This document shows positions 7,756-14,383 of a stretch of DNA of 17,618 bases, piece by piece. The notes beneath the pieces were generated by a model. The model did not search any database and was not told where the DNA came from. It saw only the letters and a program-made list of their open reading frames with translations. A program made the position numbers and the translations under genes. Source of the DNA: JBFWVD01 sp050246915 (lineage in GTDB: Bacteria; Actinomycetota; Acidimicrobiia; Acidimicrobiales; Ilumatobacteraceae); contig JBFWVD010000092.1 of the NCBI GenBank assembly GCA_050246915.1, positions 1-17,618 on the forward strand. The letters are read 5' to 3'. Positions within the stretch are counted from its first letter, which is position 1; the number at the start of each line of letters is the position of its first letter.

Positions 7756-7957
7756 GTCCTGCTCCTCGTCACGCTGCTGGCCGGTCCCCGACGCTGGCCA
7801 GACAGCACGTTACAGGCCTCCGTGACGTCCGTCACTGTAAGTGATCAATCGTTCATCGATTTCTCCACCGACCACCGGCCGGTTGCCGGATGGCAAACTG
7901 GGCGCCACGCCCGGTCGACGGGGTTCGACCGACTCGGCGGCGTGCGAGGGGGACGAG
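7756..7957. promoter_or_regulatory. Divergent promoter region between P450-tetR and cyclase-Rieske operons
   Basis: This 202 bp gap has no credible gene. It contains overlapping symmetric elements: TTACAG (7810-7815) facing CTGTAA (7835-7840); GTGACG-TC-CGTCAC (7822-7835); TGATCA (7842-7847); AATCG-ttcat-CGATT (7847-7861); and an exact 10-bp palindrome ACCGGCCGGT (7874-7883). This density of dyads in a divergent gap next to a TetR gene suggests shared control of both operons. No clean -35/-10 pair was identified on either strand. Confidence 0.55.
7822..7835. promoter_or_regulatory. Candidate TetR operator in the divergent promoter region
   Basis: GTGACG and CGTCAC form an exact 6-bp inverted repeat around a 2-nt spacer. 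It lies 66 bp upstream of the P450 start and 122 bp upstream of the cyclase start. It overlaps a second inverted repeat, TTACAG...CTGTAA, that is not concentric with it. Its length and its GTGAC...CAC ends resemble the element at 5697-5710. Assignment to the local TetR is inferred. Confidence 0.35.
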
Positions 7958-8923
7958 ATGACGAGTGGCCACAACCCTGCAGAGCTCCCGTCGTATGCCG
8001 AGTTGTCAAGCCGAGTTGACGGTGCACCGCCGGGGGTGGCCTGGGGAGTGTTCGGCGACGACGACCAGATCGGGACAGTGAACCTCCTCGACACCGGACG
8101 CGTACTCGCGGGGACGCAGGAGGTGCGCCAGGGCCGGGTGTTCTCGTTGAACTGGGACGTCACGCTCCCCTGGCCGCATCCCTATCGGGATCGGCCACAA
8201 CGGACACACATCGTCGCCCCGGGAGTCGCTCGTGACGACTACATGGCACCGTTCTATCTGCAGTACTCCAGCCAGTGGGATGGCTTGCGCCACATCGAGA
8301 CACACGGGCGCTTCTACAACGGTGTCGACCCTGCCGTGGTCGACGATCCGACCTCCACGACGTTGGGCATCCAGGACTGGGCGAAGCGCGGCATCGTGGG
8401 CCGCGGGGTGCTGCTCGACGTTGCCCGTCATCGCGCCGCGCTCGGGACGCCGATCGAGCCCACCGATCGATTCGAGATCAGCGCCGTGATGCTCGACGAG
8501 GTGGCCGCGTCGCAGGGGACCTCCATCGAACGCGGCGACATCTTGCTCATCCGCACCGGATGGGTCGGCTGGTACCAAGGGCTCGACCACGCGGGGCGTG
8601 CTGCGGCGCTGACGGTGGACGGCGCGCAGCCCGGGCTCGCGCCGGTGGAGGAGACCGCGGCCTGGCTGTGGGATCGGCACGTGGCCGCCGTAGCTGCTGA
8701 CAACATGGCGCTCGAGGTTGCCCCGTTGCAGATGGACGCCGAGCACTTCCTGCACTTCCGCGTCATCCCTGCGTTCGGGATGCCGATCGGTGAGTTCTTC
8801 TGGCTCGATGATCTCGCCGCGGCGTGCGCTGAGGATCGCCGATGGTCGTTCCTGTTCACGTCGGCGCCGTTGAACGTCCCCGGGGGCGTCGGCTCACCGC
8901 CCAACGCACTCGCCATTCGGTGA
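7958..8923 (+). CDS. Cyclase-family (PF04199, kynurenine formamidase-like) metal-dependent hydrolase
   Basis: 321 residues from ATG at 7958, preceded by GAGGGGG at good spacing. The frame is open 39 codons further upstream, but that stretch is promoter region and has no RBS. Members of this family, such as bacterial kynurenine formamidase and isatin hydrolase, hydrolyse amide or lactam-type bonds at a divalent metal. The metal-binding motif appears as QYSSQWDGLRHIE (102-114), with Asp108 and His112 in the place of the canonical HxGTHxDxPxH. Other family marks are GVLLDV (150-155), IERGDILLIRTGW (190-202) and the C-terminal EHFLHFRVIPAFGMPIGEFFWLDDLA. It belongs to the longer 'cyclase family' subgroup of 300-330 residues, whose substrates are mostly unknown. 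It is first in an operon with the Rieske oxygenase (27 nt gap), so it may act on the oxygenase substrate or product. Confidence 0.88.
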   Translation: MTSGHNPAELPSYAELSSRVDGAPPGVAWGVFGDDDQIGTVNLLDTGRVLAGTQEVRQGRVFSLNWDVTLPWPHPYRDRPQRTHIVAPGVARDDYMAPFYLQYSSQWDGLRHIETHGRFYNGVDPAVVDDPTSTTLGIQDWAKRGIVGRGVLLDVARHRAALGTPIEPTDRFEISAVMLDEVAASQGTSIERGDILLIRTGWVGWYQGLDHAGRAAALTVDGAQPGLAPVEETAAWLWDRHVAAVAADNMALEVAPLQMDAEHFLHFRVIPAFGMPIGEFFWLDDLAAACAEDRRWSFLFTSAPLNVPGGVGSPPNALAIR

Positions 8924-8950
8924 CCGGGTCCATTCGATGAGGAGATGCCG

Positions 8951-10276
8951 ATGACAACTACCCACGTCGATCGATTGGTGCTCTCCGACCGGGTGCACAG
9001 CGACGTGTACACCGATCCGGCGATCTTCGACGAGGAGCTCGATCGGATCTTCCACCGCGGATGGGTCTACGTGGGCCACGAGAGCGAGATCGCCGGTATC
9101 GGCGACTATCGCACCCGCACGATCGGTCGTCAGCCCGTGATCCTCGTGCGCGGCGAGGATGGTGCCGTGCGGGTGCTGATGAACCGGTGCACCCACAAGG
9201 GCACCTTGGTGTGCCCGTATGAGAAGGGCACGGCCCGCATCTTCACCTGCGCCTATCACTCGTGGTCGTTCCGCAACGACGGTTCGCTTCTCTCGGTACC
9301 CCACGACGAGCGCTACGGCGACTCGTTCGACAAAGGGCAATTGGGGTTGCGTGAGGCGCCGCGCGTCGGCATCTACCGCGGCTTCGTATTCGCGTCGCTG
9401 TCACCGGATGGTCAAGCCTTCGATCACTACCTGACACCGGGAGCGCGTGCGGCCATCGATCTGTTCACCGACATCGCACCGTTGCGACGCGTGTCGGCCA
9501 GCGCGGGGGTTCACAAGTACTCGTACATGGGCAACTGGAAGCTCCAGTGCGAGAACAACGTCGACGCGTATCACTTCAACTTCGTACATCGCAGCTTCTG
9601 GCAGATCATGAACAAGCGAGCCGGCGTCCGGATGGATTTCCTGGGCACGGCTACGTCGGCGGCGCGCATCCGGAGCCTCGGCAACGGGCACGTGGGTTGG
9701 GACTATCGGCCGTTGCAGGCCAAGACCGGAGCGCTGGCGGTGAGCGATGACCCCCGGCTTCCCGACGCCACGCGCGCCTACTACGCGATGTTGATCGAGC
9801 GGGACGGCCGCGACGCCGTTCGGGAGATGATGACCGCCAGCCCGGCTCACGCGTACATCTTTCCGAACGTGTGCATCCTGGCGTCGCAGATCCGCGTCAT
9901 GCAGCCCACGGCGGTGGACCGAACCGAGTTGTACGTGTACCCGATGATGCTCGACGGGGCGCCCGATGAGATCAATCTGAAGCGGATACGGGCGCACGAG
10001 GGCTTCTACGGACCGGCCGGTGGTGGCGCCACGGACGACTTCGAGATCTTCGCCAGAGGGACGATCGGTATGCGGGCCACTGTCGACCCGTGGATGAACA
10101 TCTCCCGTGGCGCCGGCATGGAAGAGATCGACGCCGACGGTCACGTGAGCGGGCAGATCACCGACGAATTGGGCAGCCGGACGATCCTGCACCATTGGCG
10201 AGAGGTGATGAGCGGGAGGGGCCCGGACGACGTGGGGCGCCGGGCAACCTGCAGCGACAGCGCGGTCGGTCGATGA
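8951..10276 (+). CDS. Rieske non-haem iron ring-hydroxylating oxygenase, alpha subunit
   Basis: 441 residues. I prefer the ATG at 8951 over the one at 8945 because GAGGAG directly abuts the first and sits 6 nt before the second. Residues below count from 8951. The Rieske [2Fe-2S] site is Cys80-x-His82 and Cys100-x2-His103 (NRCTHKG ... TCAYHSW). The mononuclear iron site has NNVDAYHFNFVH with Asp205, His208 and His213, spaced exactly as the corresponding residues of naphthalene dioxygenase. A DDFE segment near 362-365 probably supplies the Asp ligand. The subunit oxidises an aromatic or other cyclic substrate with O2 and electrons from a ferredoxin/reductase chain, which is absent here. The stop overlaps the beta-subunit start by 4 nt (ATGA), consistent with translational coupling and an alpha3beta3 enzyme. 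The substrate is not predictable by eye. Confidence 0.94.
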   Translation: MTTTHVDRLVLSDRVHSDVYTDPAIFDEELDRIFHRGWVYVGHESEIAGIGDYRTRTIGRQPVILVRGEDGAVRVLMNRCTHKGTLVCPYEKGTARIFTCAYHSWSFRNDGSLLSVPHDERYGDSFDKGQLGLREAPRVGIYRGFVFASLSPDGQAFDHYLTPGARAAIDLFTDIAPLRRVSASAGVHKYSYMGNWKLQCENNVDAYHFNFVHRSFWQIMNKRAGVRMDFLGTATSAARIRSLGNGHVGWDYRPLQAKTGALAVSDDPRLPDATRAYYAMLIERDGRDAVREMMTASPAHAYIFPNVCILASQIRVMQPTAVDRTELYVYPMMLDGAPDEINLKRIRAHEGFYGPAGGGATDDFEIFARGTIGMRATVDPWMNISRGAGMEEIDADGHVSGQITDELGSRTILHHWREVMSGRGPDDVGRRATCSDSAVGR

Positions 10277-10743
10277 TCACCCGGCGTCAGGTGGAGGACT
10301 TCCTCTACCGCGAGGCGCGGCTCATGGACAGCCACGCCTACGACGAATGGTTCGCCCTGTGGACCGAGGACGCCTTGTACTGGATCCCGTGCAACGACGA
10401 CGATCACGATCGCTCCACCCACGTGTCCCTCGTGCACGAAGACCACGACGGGCTCGTCGATCGCATCACCCGCCTCAAGAGCGGCGCAGCATGGGCCCAG
10501 GACCCACCGAGTCGACTGTGTCGGGTGGTGTCCAACATCGAGTTCGATGACGTGGACGGCCCTGAGTGCGCGGTGCACTCGACGTTCATGATCACCGCAC
10601 AGCGTTGGGGTCGCATGGAGTTCATCGTCGGCCGTTGTCAGCATCAGCTACGCGTCGAGAACGGAGGTCTGCGCATGGTGCGCAAGAAGATCGTGCTGGT
10701 CGACAACAACGACATCGTGGGCAACCTCACGTTCCTCATCTGA
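10273..10743 (+). CDS. Ring-hydroxylating dioxygenase beta subunit
   Basis: 156 residues from ATG at 10273, overlapping the alpha stop as ATGA. The longer upstream frame lies within the alpha coding sequence and is rejected. The protein is a small NTF2-like cone fold (PF00866 type): it starts RQVEDFLYREARLMDSHAYDEWFALWTEDALYWIP and continues with SRLCRVVSNIEF (80-91), and the tail MVRKKIVLVDNNDIVGNLTFLI matches the usual beta-subunit end. It has no catalytic metal of its own; beta subunits build the hexamer with alpha and sometimes tune specificity. At 156 residues it is slightly shorter than typical members (about 160-190). It is the last gene of the cyclase-Rieske operon. Confidence 0.92.
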   Translation: MITRRQVEDFLYREARLMDSHAYDEWFALWTEDALYWIPCNDDDHDRSTHVSLVHEDHDGLVDRITRLKSGAAWAQDPPSRLCRVVSNIEFDDVDGPECAVHSTFMITAQRWGRMEFIVGRCQHQLRVENGGLRMVRKKIVLVDNNDIVGNLTFLI

Positions 10744-10894
10744 GGCAACGGCAGGACTTCCTCATGGAAATAGCTCGTTTCAGGCTCAATCCGTTCATTG
10801 AGGTCTTAATGCTCTCCAGCGGTGCAGTCGGGCCGCCGACGTCAGGGATCTAGCAGCGCGGGCGCGGCGCATCTCGACCCCTGAGAGGAACATC

Positions 10895-13210
10895 TTGACC
10901 ATGGTCACCGCCCCTCGGCATCGGCGCGCCCTTCTGGCCGCAGCGTTGTCGCTCCCATCGATGTTCGGTGTCGTCGGCACCGTGCACAGTGCGCCACCGG
11001 CATCAGCCGCGGTGCTCCAATCGATCTCGTTCGAGACGCCTGGTAGCAGCGCCGTGACGCTTGGTTCCCTGGCCAGCCGCTCGCAGCGCAAGCCGGTGGC
11101 GATCTCTGGCATCGGGCCGTACACGATCGCCAGCACGGATTCGATCACCGGATTGCCGTACAGCTTCGTCACCGACTTCAACTACGCCGCATCCAATCCC
11201 GGGTGGCAGCGTGAGAGCGACGAGCGCACGAACACCATCACGGTGTCGTCCAACACGAACGCTTCATTCGACGGGCGTACCGGGGTGATGCAGCTGGCCG
11301 CCAATGGTGGTTGCTCTGGATCCAACAACTTCGGTGGCTTCACGACGTTCTGTTCCGGCTTCGGACCCGAGGTCTACACCCAGCCGTTCACTGCCACGGC
11401 GGGCCAGGCGCTGTCGTTCATGTGGGCCGCGCAGCGGGTCACCGACGACTACGAGATCTATGCATTCCTCGTCGAGGTGGCACCGTCGGGTGGTGGGTAC
11501 GACTACGGCTCGCCGTCGACGCACACGCTGCTCACCTATGGGCGAGGCGATACCCAGGGCTGGACCGCTGCCGGCGGGACGATCCCTCACAACGGGACCT
11601 ACCGCTTCCGGTTCGTCAACGGCACGTTCGACAAGACCGGTGGACAGGCCATCGGCTCGAACATGTACATCGACTCGGTCGTACAGCTCGGTCTGGCCAA
11701 CCCCATCACCTTCGCCACGCCTGCCGATCAGCTCCGCGACGCATCGCCGTTCACCGTGTCGGCCACCGCTCCCGGTGGCGCGGTGACGTTCACGAGCAGC
11801 ACGACGAGCGTCTGCACGGTGTCCGGTGACACGGTGACCCTGGTGAGCAGCGCCACTGGCGTGTGCACCATCGTGGCCAACCAGGCTGGCGACGGCGTCG
11901 ACTATGTGCCCGCCGACAGCCTCGCTCGCTCCTTCACGGTGCGGGCCGCCGCGACCGCTCCGGTGAACTCCGGTCTCCCGACCTTCAGTGGCACACCCGG
12001 CGATGGCAACACGCTGACGTTGAACGAGGGAAGTTGGGGCGACGGTGCCTCCCCGATCACCGGGACCACGATCGAGTGGTTGGCCGACGGCAACCCCGTG
12101 ACCGACGCGAGTGGCCCGAGCTGCGTGTTGGTCGCATCACCGGGAACGGTGTTGAGCGTTCGCGTCACCAAGACCAACGCCGTCGGATCCACGCCGGCGA
12201 CCTCGTCGCAGACCATCACCGGCTTCACCTGCGCCTCGGTGCCGGCCCCGACCGACCTGACCAACAGCAACGTGCCGGGCAATGGCACAGTCGGTACCGC
12301 GTACACCGGCTCGGTCTCCGGCAACAACAGCCCCACCTCGTACACCATCGTTGCCGGAGCGCTCCCAGCCGGTCTCGCCCTGAACCCGTCGACGGGAGCT
12401 CTCACCGGCACACCGACCTCAGCCGGCTCCTACACATTCACGGTGCGGGCATCGAATGCGGGTGGCCACGTCGATCGCCAGTTCACCGTGGTCATCGGCG
12501 AAGCAGCAGCACCGCAGACAACGTTGCCGACCCCGAAGGGTGTGCTCGACGGTGGTGGCGGAGTGAGCAACCCCGAGACCACCGCCGCACTGCGGAGTCA
12601 GGTGCCGGCCGGCAATGAGCTCGCTGGCGTCGCGCCGACTCCTGATGGAAACGGTGCATGGGCAGTCACGCCCGAGGGCAAGGTCGTGACAGTGGGTACC
12701 GCCACGTTCGCAGGCGATCTCACCGGTACGACACTCACCTCCCCTGCAGTCGGCATCATCCCGACCGGATCGGGCAACGGCTACTACGTGGTGGCGTCCG
12801 ACGGTGGCGTGTTCACCTTCGGCGATGCACAGTTCGAGGGCTCGATGGTGGACAAGCCGATGAACGCTCCGGTGACGTCGATGATCGCCACCTGCAGCGG
12901 CAACGGCTACTACCTGGTCGGCGCCGACGGTGGCGTGTTCACCTTCGGCGACGCACAGTTCCATGGCTCGATGATCGGCAGGACGCTCAATGACGTCGCC
13001 GTCGGCATCGTGCCCGACTGTCGTCGCAGCGGCTATTGGGTGTTCGCCGCGGACGGCGGTGTGTTCACCTTCGGTGACGCCGCCTTCTTCGGATCGTTGG
13101 CCTCCAATCGCCCGGCAGCCAACGTGTCGGGCATGCTGCCCACGGCGACGTGGAACGGCTACACGCTCATCGACACCACCGGGACGAAGTATCCCTTCGG
13201 AGACGCCTGA
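10895..13210 (+). CDS. Secreted multi-domain protein with Ig-like domains and Acidimicrobiia-type 42-aa C-terminal repeats
   Basis: 771 residues from TTG at 10895; GAGAGGAA lies 5 nt upstream. An in-frame ATG at 10901 is the alternative. A Sec signal peptide is clear: RHRR, then hydrophobic ALLAAALSLPSMFGVVGTV, then PPASA|AV with cleavage after about residue 38. Residues 40-265 look like a beta-sandwich domain with several Cys. Residues 267-350 are an Ig-like module (ITFATPADQLRDASPFTVSATAPGG). Residues 353-445 are another Ig-like stretch. Residues 463-536 match the putative-Ig He_PIG pattern (AGALPAGLALNPSTGALTGTPTSAGSYTFTV). From about 586 there are tandem 42-residue repeats with core DGGVFTFGDA. 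There is no C-terminal anchor or sorting signal, so it is probably released or loosely surface-bound. The function is unknown; adhesion or matrix roles are guesses. It is unrelated to the catabolic neighbours. Confidence 0.88.
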   Translation: MTMVTAPRHRRALLAAALSLPSMFGVVGTVHSAPPASAAVLQSISFETPGSSAVTLGSLASRSQRKPVAISGIGPYTIASTDSITGLPYSFVTDFNYAASNPGWQRESDERTNTITVSSNTNASFDGRTGVMQLAANGGCSGSNNFGGFTTFCSGFGPEVYTQPFTATAGQALSFMWAAQRVTDDYEIYAFLVEVAPSGGGYDYGSPSTHTLLTYGRGDTQGWTAAGGTIPHNGTYRFRFVNGTFDKTGGQAIGSNMYIDSVVQLGLANPITFATPADQLRDASPFTVSATAPGGAVTFTSSTTSVCTVSGDTVTLVSSATGVCTIVANQAGDGVDYVPADSLARSFTVRAAATAPVNSGLPTFSGTPGDGNTLTLNEGSWGDGASPITGTTIEWLADGNPVTDASGPSCVLVASPGTVLSVRVTKTNAVGSTPATSSQTITGFTCASVPAPTDLTNSNVPGNGTVGTAYTGSVSGNNSPTSYTIVAGALPAGLALNPSTGALTGTPTSAGSYTFTVRASNAGGHVDRQFTVVIGEAAAPQTTLPTPKGVLDGGGGVSNPETTAALRSQVPAGNELAGVAPTPDGNGAWAVTPEGKVVTVGTATFAGDLTGTTLTSPAVGIIPTGSGNGYYVVASDGGVFTFGDAQFEGSMVDKPMNAPVTSMIATCSGNGYYLVGADGGVFTFGDAQFHGSMIGRTLNDVAVGIVPDCRRSGYWVFAADGGVFTFGDAAFFGSLASNRPAANVSGMLPTATWNGYTLIDTTGTKYPFGDA
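12650..13207 (+). repeat. Tandem 126-nt (42-aa) coding repeats
   Basis: Five units in exact 126-nt register start at 12650, 12776, 12902, 13028 and 13154; the last is cut by the stop codon. The protein unit begins NGYYVVASDGGVFTFGDAQFEGS and then has a variable linker. Units 2-4 keep DGGVFTFGDA exactly. Units 1 and 5 have diverged (EGKVVTVGTA and TTGTKYPFGDA). Units 2 and 3 are also nearly identical at DNA level around the core, suggesting recent duplication or conversion. The period suggests a beta-propeller- or solenoid-like fold. The repeat is characteristic of Acidimicrobiia secreted proteins as I know them. Confidence 0.88.
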
Positions 13211-13251
13211 GCAACGATCGCCATCAGTACCACCACGTCTTCCTGACCAGT

Positions 13252-13289
13252 GAGGGGCTGGCGTCAACCTTGGTTGACGCCAGCCCCTC
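13252..13289. terminator. Strong bidirectional terminator hairpin
   Basis: Perfect 18-bp inverted repeat: left arm 13252-13269 (GAGGGGCTGGCGTCAACC), TT at the centre, right arm 13272-13289. It sits between the stops of the convergent secreted-protein gene (13210) and ECF sigma gene (13313). It is symmetric, so it could end transcription from both sides. No T-tract follows. Confidence 0.8.
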
Positions 13290-13312
13290 GCGCGTCGGTG
13301 TCGCGGCAACCG

Positions 13313-14311
13313 TCAGCTGGTCTCGACCAGACGGGTCGGCAGTCCGAAGTCGGCGAAGCGATCGGGGTACAGGAAGTTGTGATGGCCCACGATCTTGCCG
13401 CCGGAGACCTCGATCACCTGGATCGCCCACGGCTCCCACACACCGGGGCTCACGTAGTGATAGTTGCCGAAGCCGGCCGTGCCGTTCACATCGACCGGGA
13501 TGAGCTTGCCGTGCTGGCAGACGATGCCGTGGCCCACGAACCATCCGATGACGTCGCTCGGGCCTTCGAGCCACAGATCGAACGGAGGCATCGACATGAT
13601 GACATCGTCACGCAGCAATGACGCGAGCTTGTCCATGTCATAGCGCTCGAAGGCGTCGACGTACTCATCGAGCAGGGCTTGGTGGTCCGCACCGACAGGT
13701 GCGTCGAGGGACTCGGTCTTCTTGGACGCCATGACGGCGCGCGCACGCTGCAACGCGCTGTTGACCGAAGCGACCGACGCGCCGAGCAGTTCGGCGACCT
13801 CCGAGGCCTGCCATTGCAGCACCTCGCACAAGATCAGCGCCGAGCGTTGCTTCGGTGGGAGATGCTGGAGCGCTGACAGGAAGGCCAGCCGGATCGACTC
13901 GCGCTGGGCAACCAGCCGAGCCGGATCGCCATCGAGATCGATCACACGGGCGTCGCTGATCGGCTGGATGAAGACGTCCTCCGAGCGGGTCGGCGGCAGC
14001 TCGACCACATCAGCGGTACGTGAAGACGGCCCCATCTCCATGGGGCGGGCACGCCGTTGCGGACTGCGGTGCATGTCATGACACACGTTGGTGGCGATCC
14101 GATAGAGCCACGTGCGCAGCGAAGCGCGGCCCTCGAACCCGTCGATGGAGCGCCAGGCGCGGATCATGGTCTCTTGCACTGCGTCGTCGGCCTCTGATGC
14201 CGCCCCCAGCATCCGATAGCAGTAGCCGAGCAACTCGCGGCGGTGCGACTCGATCGTCGCTTCGAGTTCCGGACGGGTGGGCGTGTCGGCGGGGCGCATC
14301 AGGATCGACAC
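13313..14311 (-). CDS. ECF sigma factor with C-terminal SnoaL-like domain (SigG/SigJ-type)
   Basis: 332 residues from GTG at 14311; an ATG at 14299 is an alternative, and neither has a good Shine-Dalgarno. Region sigma2 spans about 20-82 (ESHRRELLGYCYRMLG, DDAVQETMIRAWRSIDGFEG, LRTWLYRIATNVC). Region sigma4 spans about 139-194 (ALQHLPPKQRSALILCEVLQWQASEVAELLG, VNSALQRARA). Residues 208-325 form an NTF2/SnoaL-like domain (LLDEYVDAFERYDMDKLASLLRDDVIMSMPPFDLWLEG), the hallmark of large ECF groups that lack a classical anti-sigma factor and use this tail for self-control or ligand sensing. The sequence most resembles the SigG-like group known as TIGR02960 proteins. It directs RNA polymerase to a small regulon. 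A GGAAC-N16-CGTC promoter faces the gene, suggesting autoregulation. It diverges from a VOC-family gene. Confidence 0.93.
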   Translation of the reverse strand: MSILMRPADTPTRPELEATIESHRRELLGYCYRMLGAASEADDAVQETMIRAWRSIDGFEGRASLRTWLYRIATNVCHDMHRSPQRRARPMEMGPSSRTADVVELPPTRSEDVFIQPISDARVIDLDGDPARLVAQRESIRLAFLSALQHLPPKQRSALILCEVLQWQASEVAELLGASVASVNSALQRARAVMASKKTESLDAPVGADHQALLDEYVDAFERYDMDKLASLLRDDVIMSMPPFDLWLEGPSDVIGWFVGHGIVCQHGKLIPVDVNGTAGFGNYHYVSPGVWEPWAIQVIEVSGGKIVGHHNFLYPDRFADFGLPTRLVETS

Positions 14312-14325
14312 TAGACCGATGAATT

Positions 14326-14344
14326 CGTCTGAAGACGTGCGTCT
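14326..14344. repeat. CGTCT / AGACG / CGTCT triple half-site in the sigma-VOC gap
   Basis: Three 5-bp half-sites, alternating in orientation with 2-nt spacers: CGTCT-ga-AGACG-tg-CGTCT. The middle one (14333-14337) contains the -10 element of the leftward ECF promoter. The outer two read CGTCT on the + strand, toward the VOC gene. They may be overlapping -10 elements or a binding site for a regulator. Confidence 0.45.
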
Positions 14345-14358
14345 GCCGGAGCAGTTCC
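14334..14358 (-). promoter_or_regulatory. ECF-type promoter reading into the sigma factor gene
   Basis: On the minus strand, GGAAC (14358-14354) is followed after exactly 16 nt by CGTC (14337-14334). This is the classical ECF -35/-10 arrangement. The expected start of transcription is near 14326-14329, leaving a leader of about 15 nt before the GTG at 14311. Autoregulation by the encoded sigma factor is inferred. Confidence 0.6.
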
Positions 14359-14383
14359 TGGACGAGCCGCTCGGAGGTCGATC

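Noticed and set aside
8945..8947. ATG at 8945 as start of the Rieske alpha subunit
   Set aside because: The GAGGAG sequence directly touches this ATG. The ATG at 8951 has the normal 6-nt spacing.
10766..10795. GGAAA ... CGTT as an ECF promoter for the secreted protein gene
   Set aside because: The spacer is about 21 nt, too long for the usual 16-17, and the -35 is only a partial match.
10744..10894. 151-bp gap after the Rieske beta gene, including a short frame from ATG 10764 and a small stem CTCAAT/ATTGAG
   Set aside because: The short frame has no RBS and no recognisable sequence. The 6-bp stem is too weak to call a terminator. I see nothing else there apart from the RBS of the next gene.
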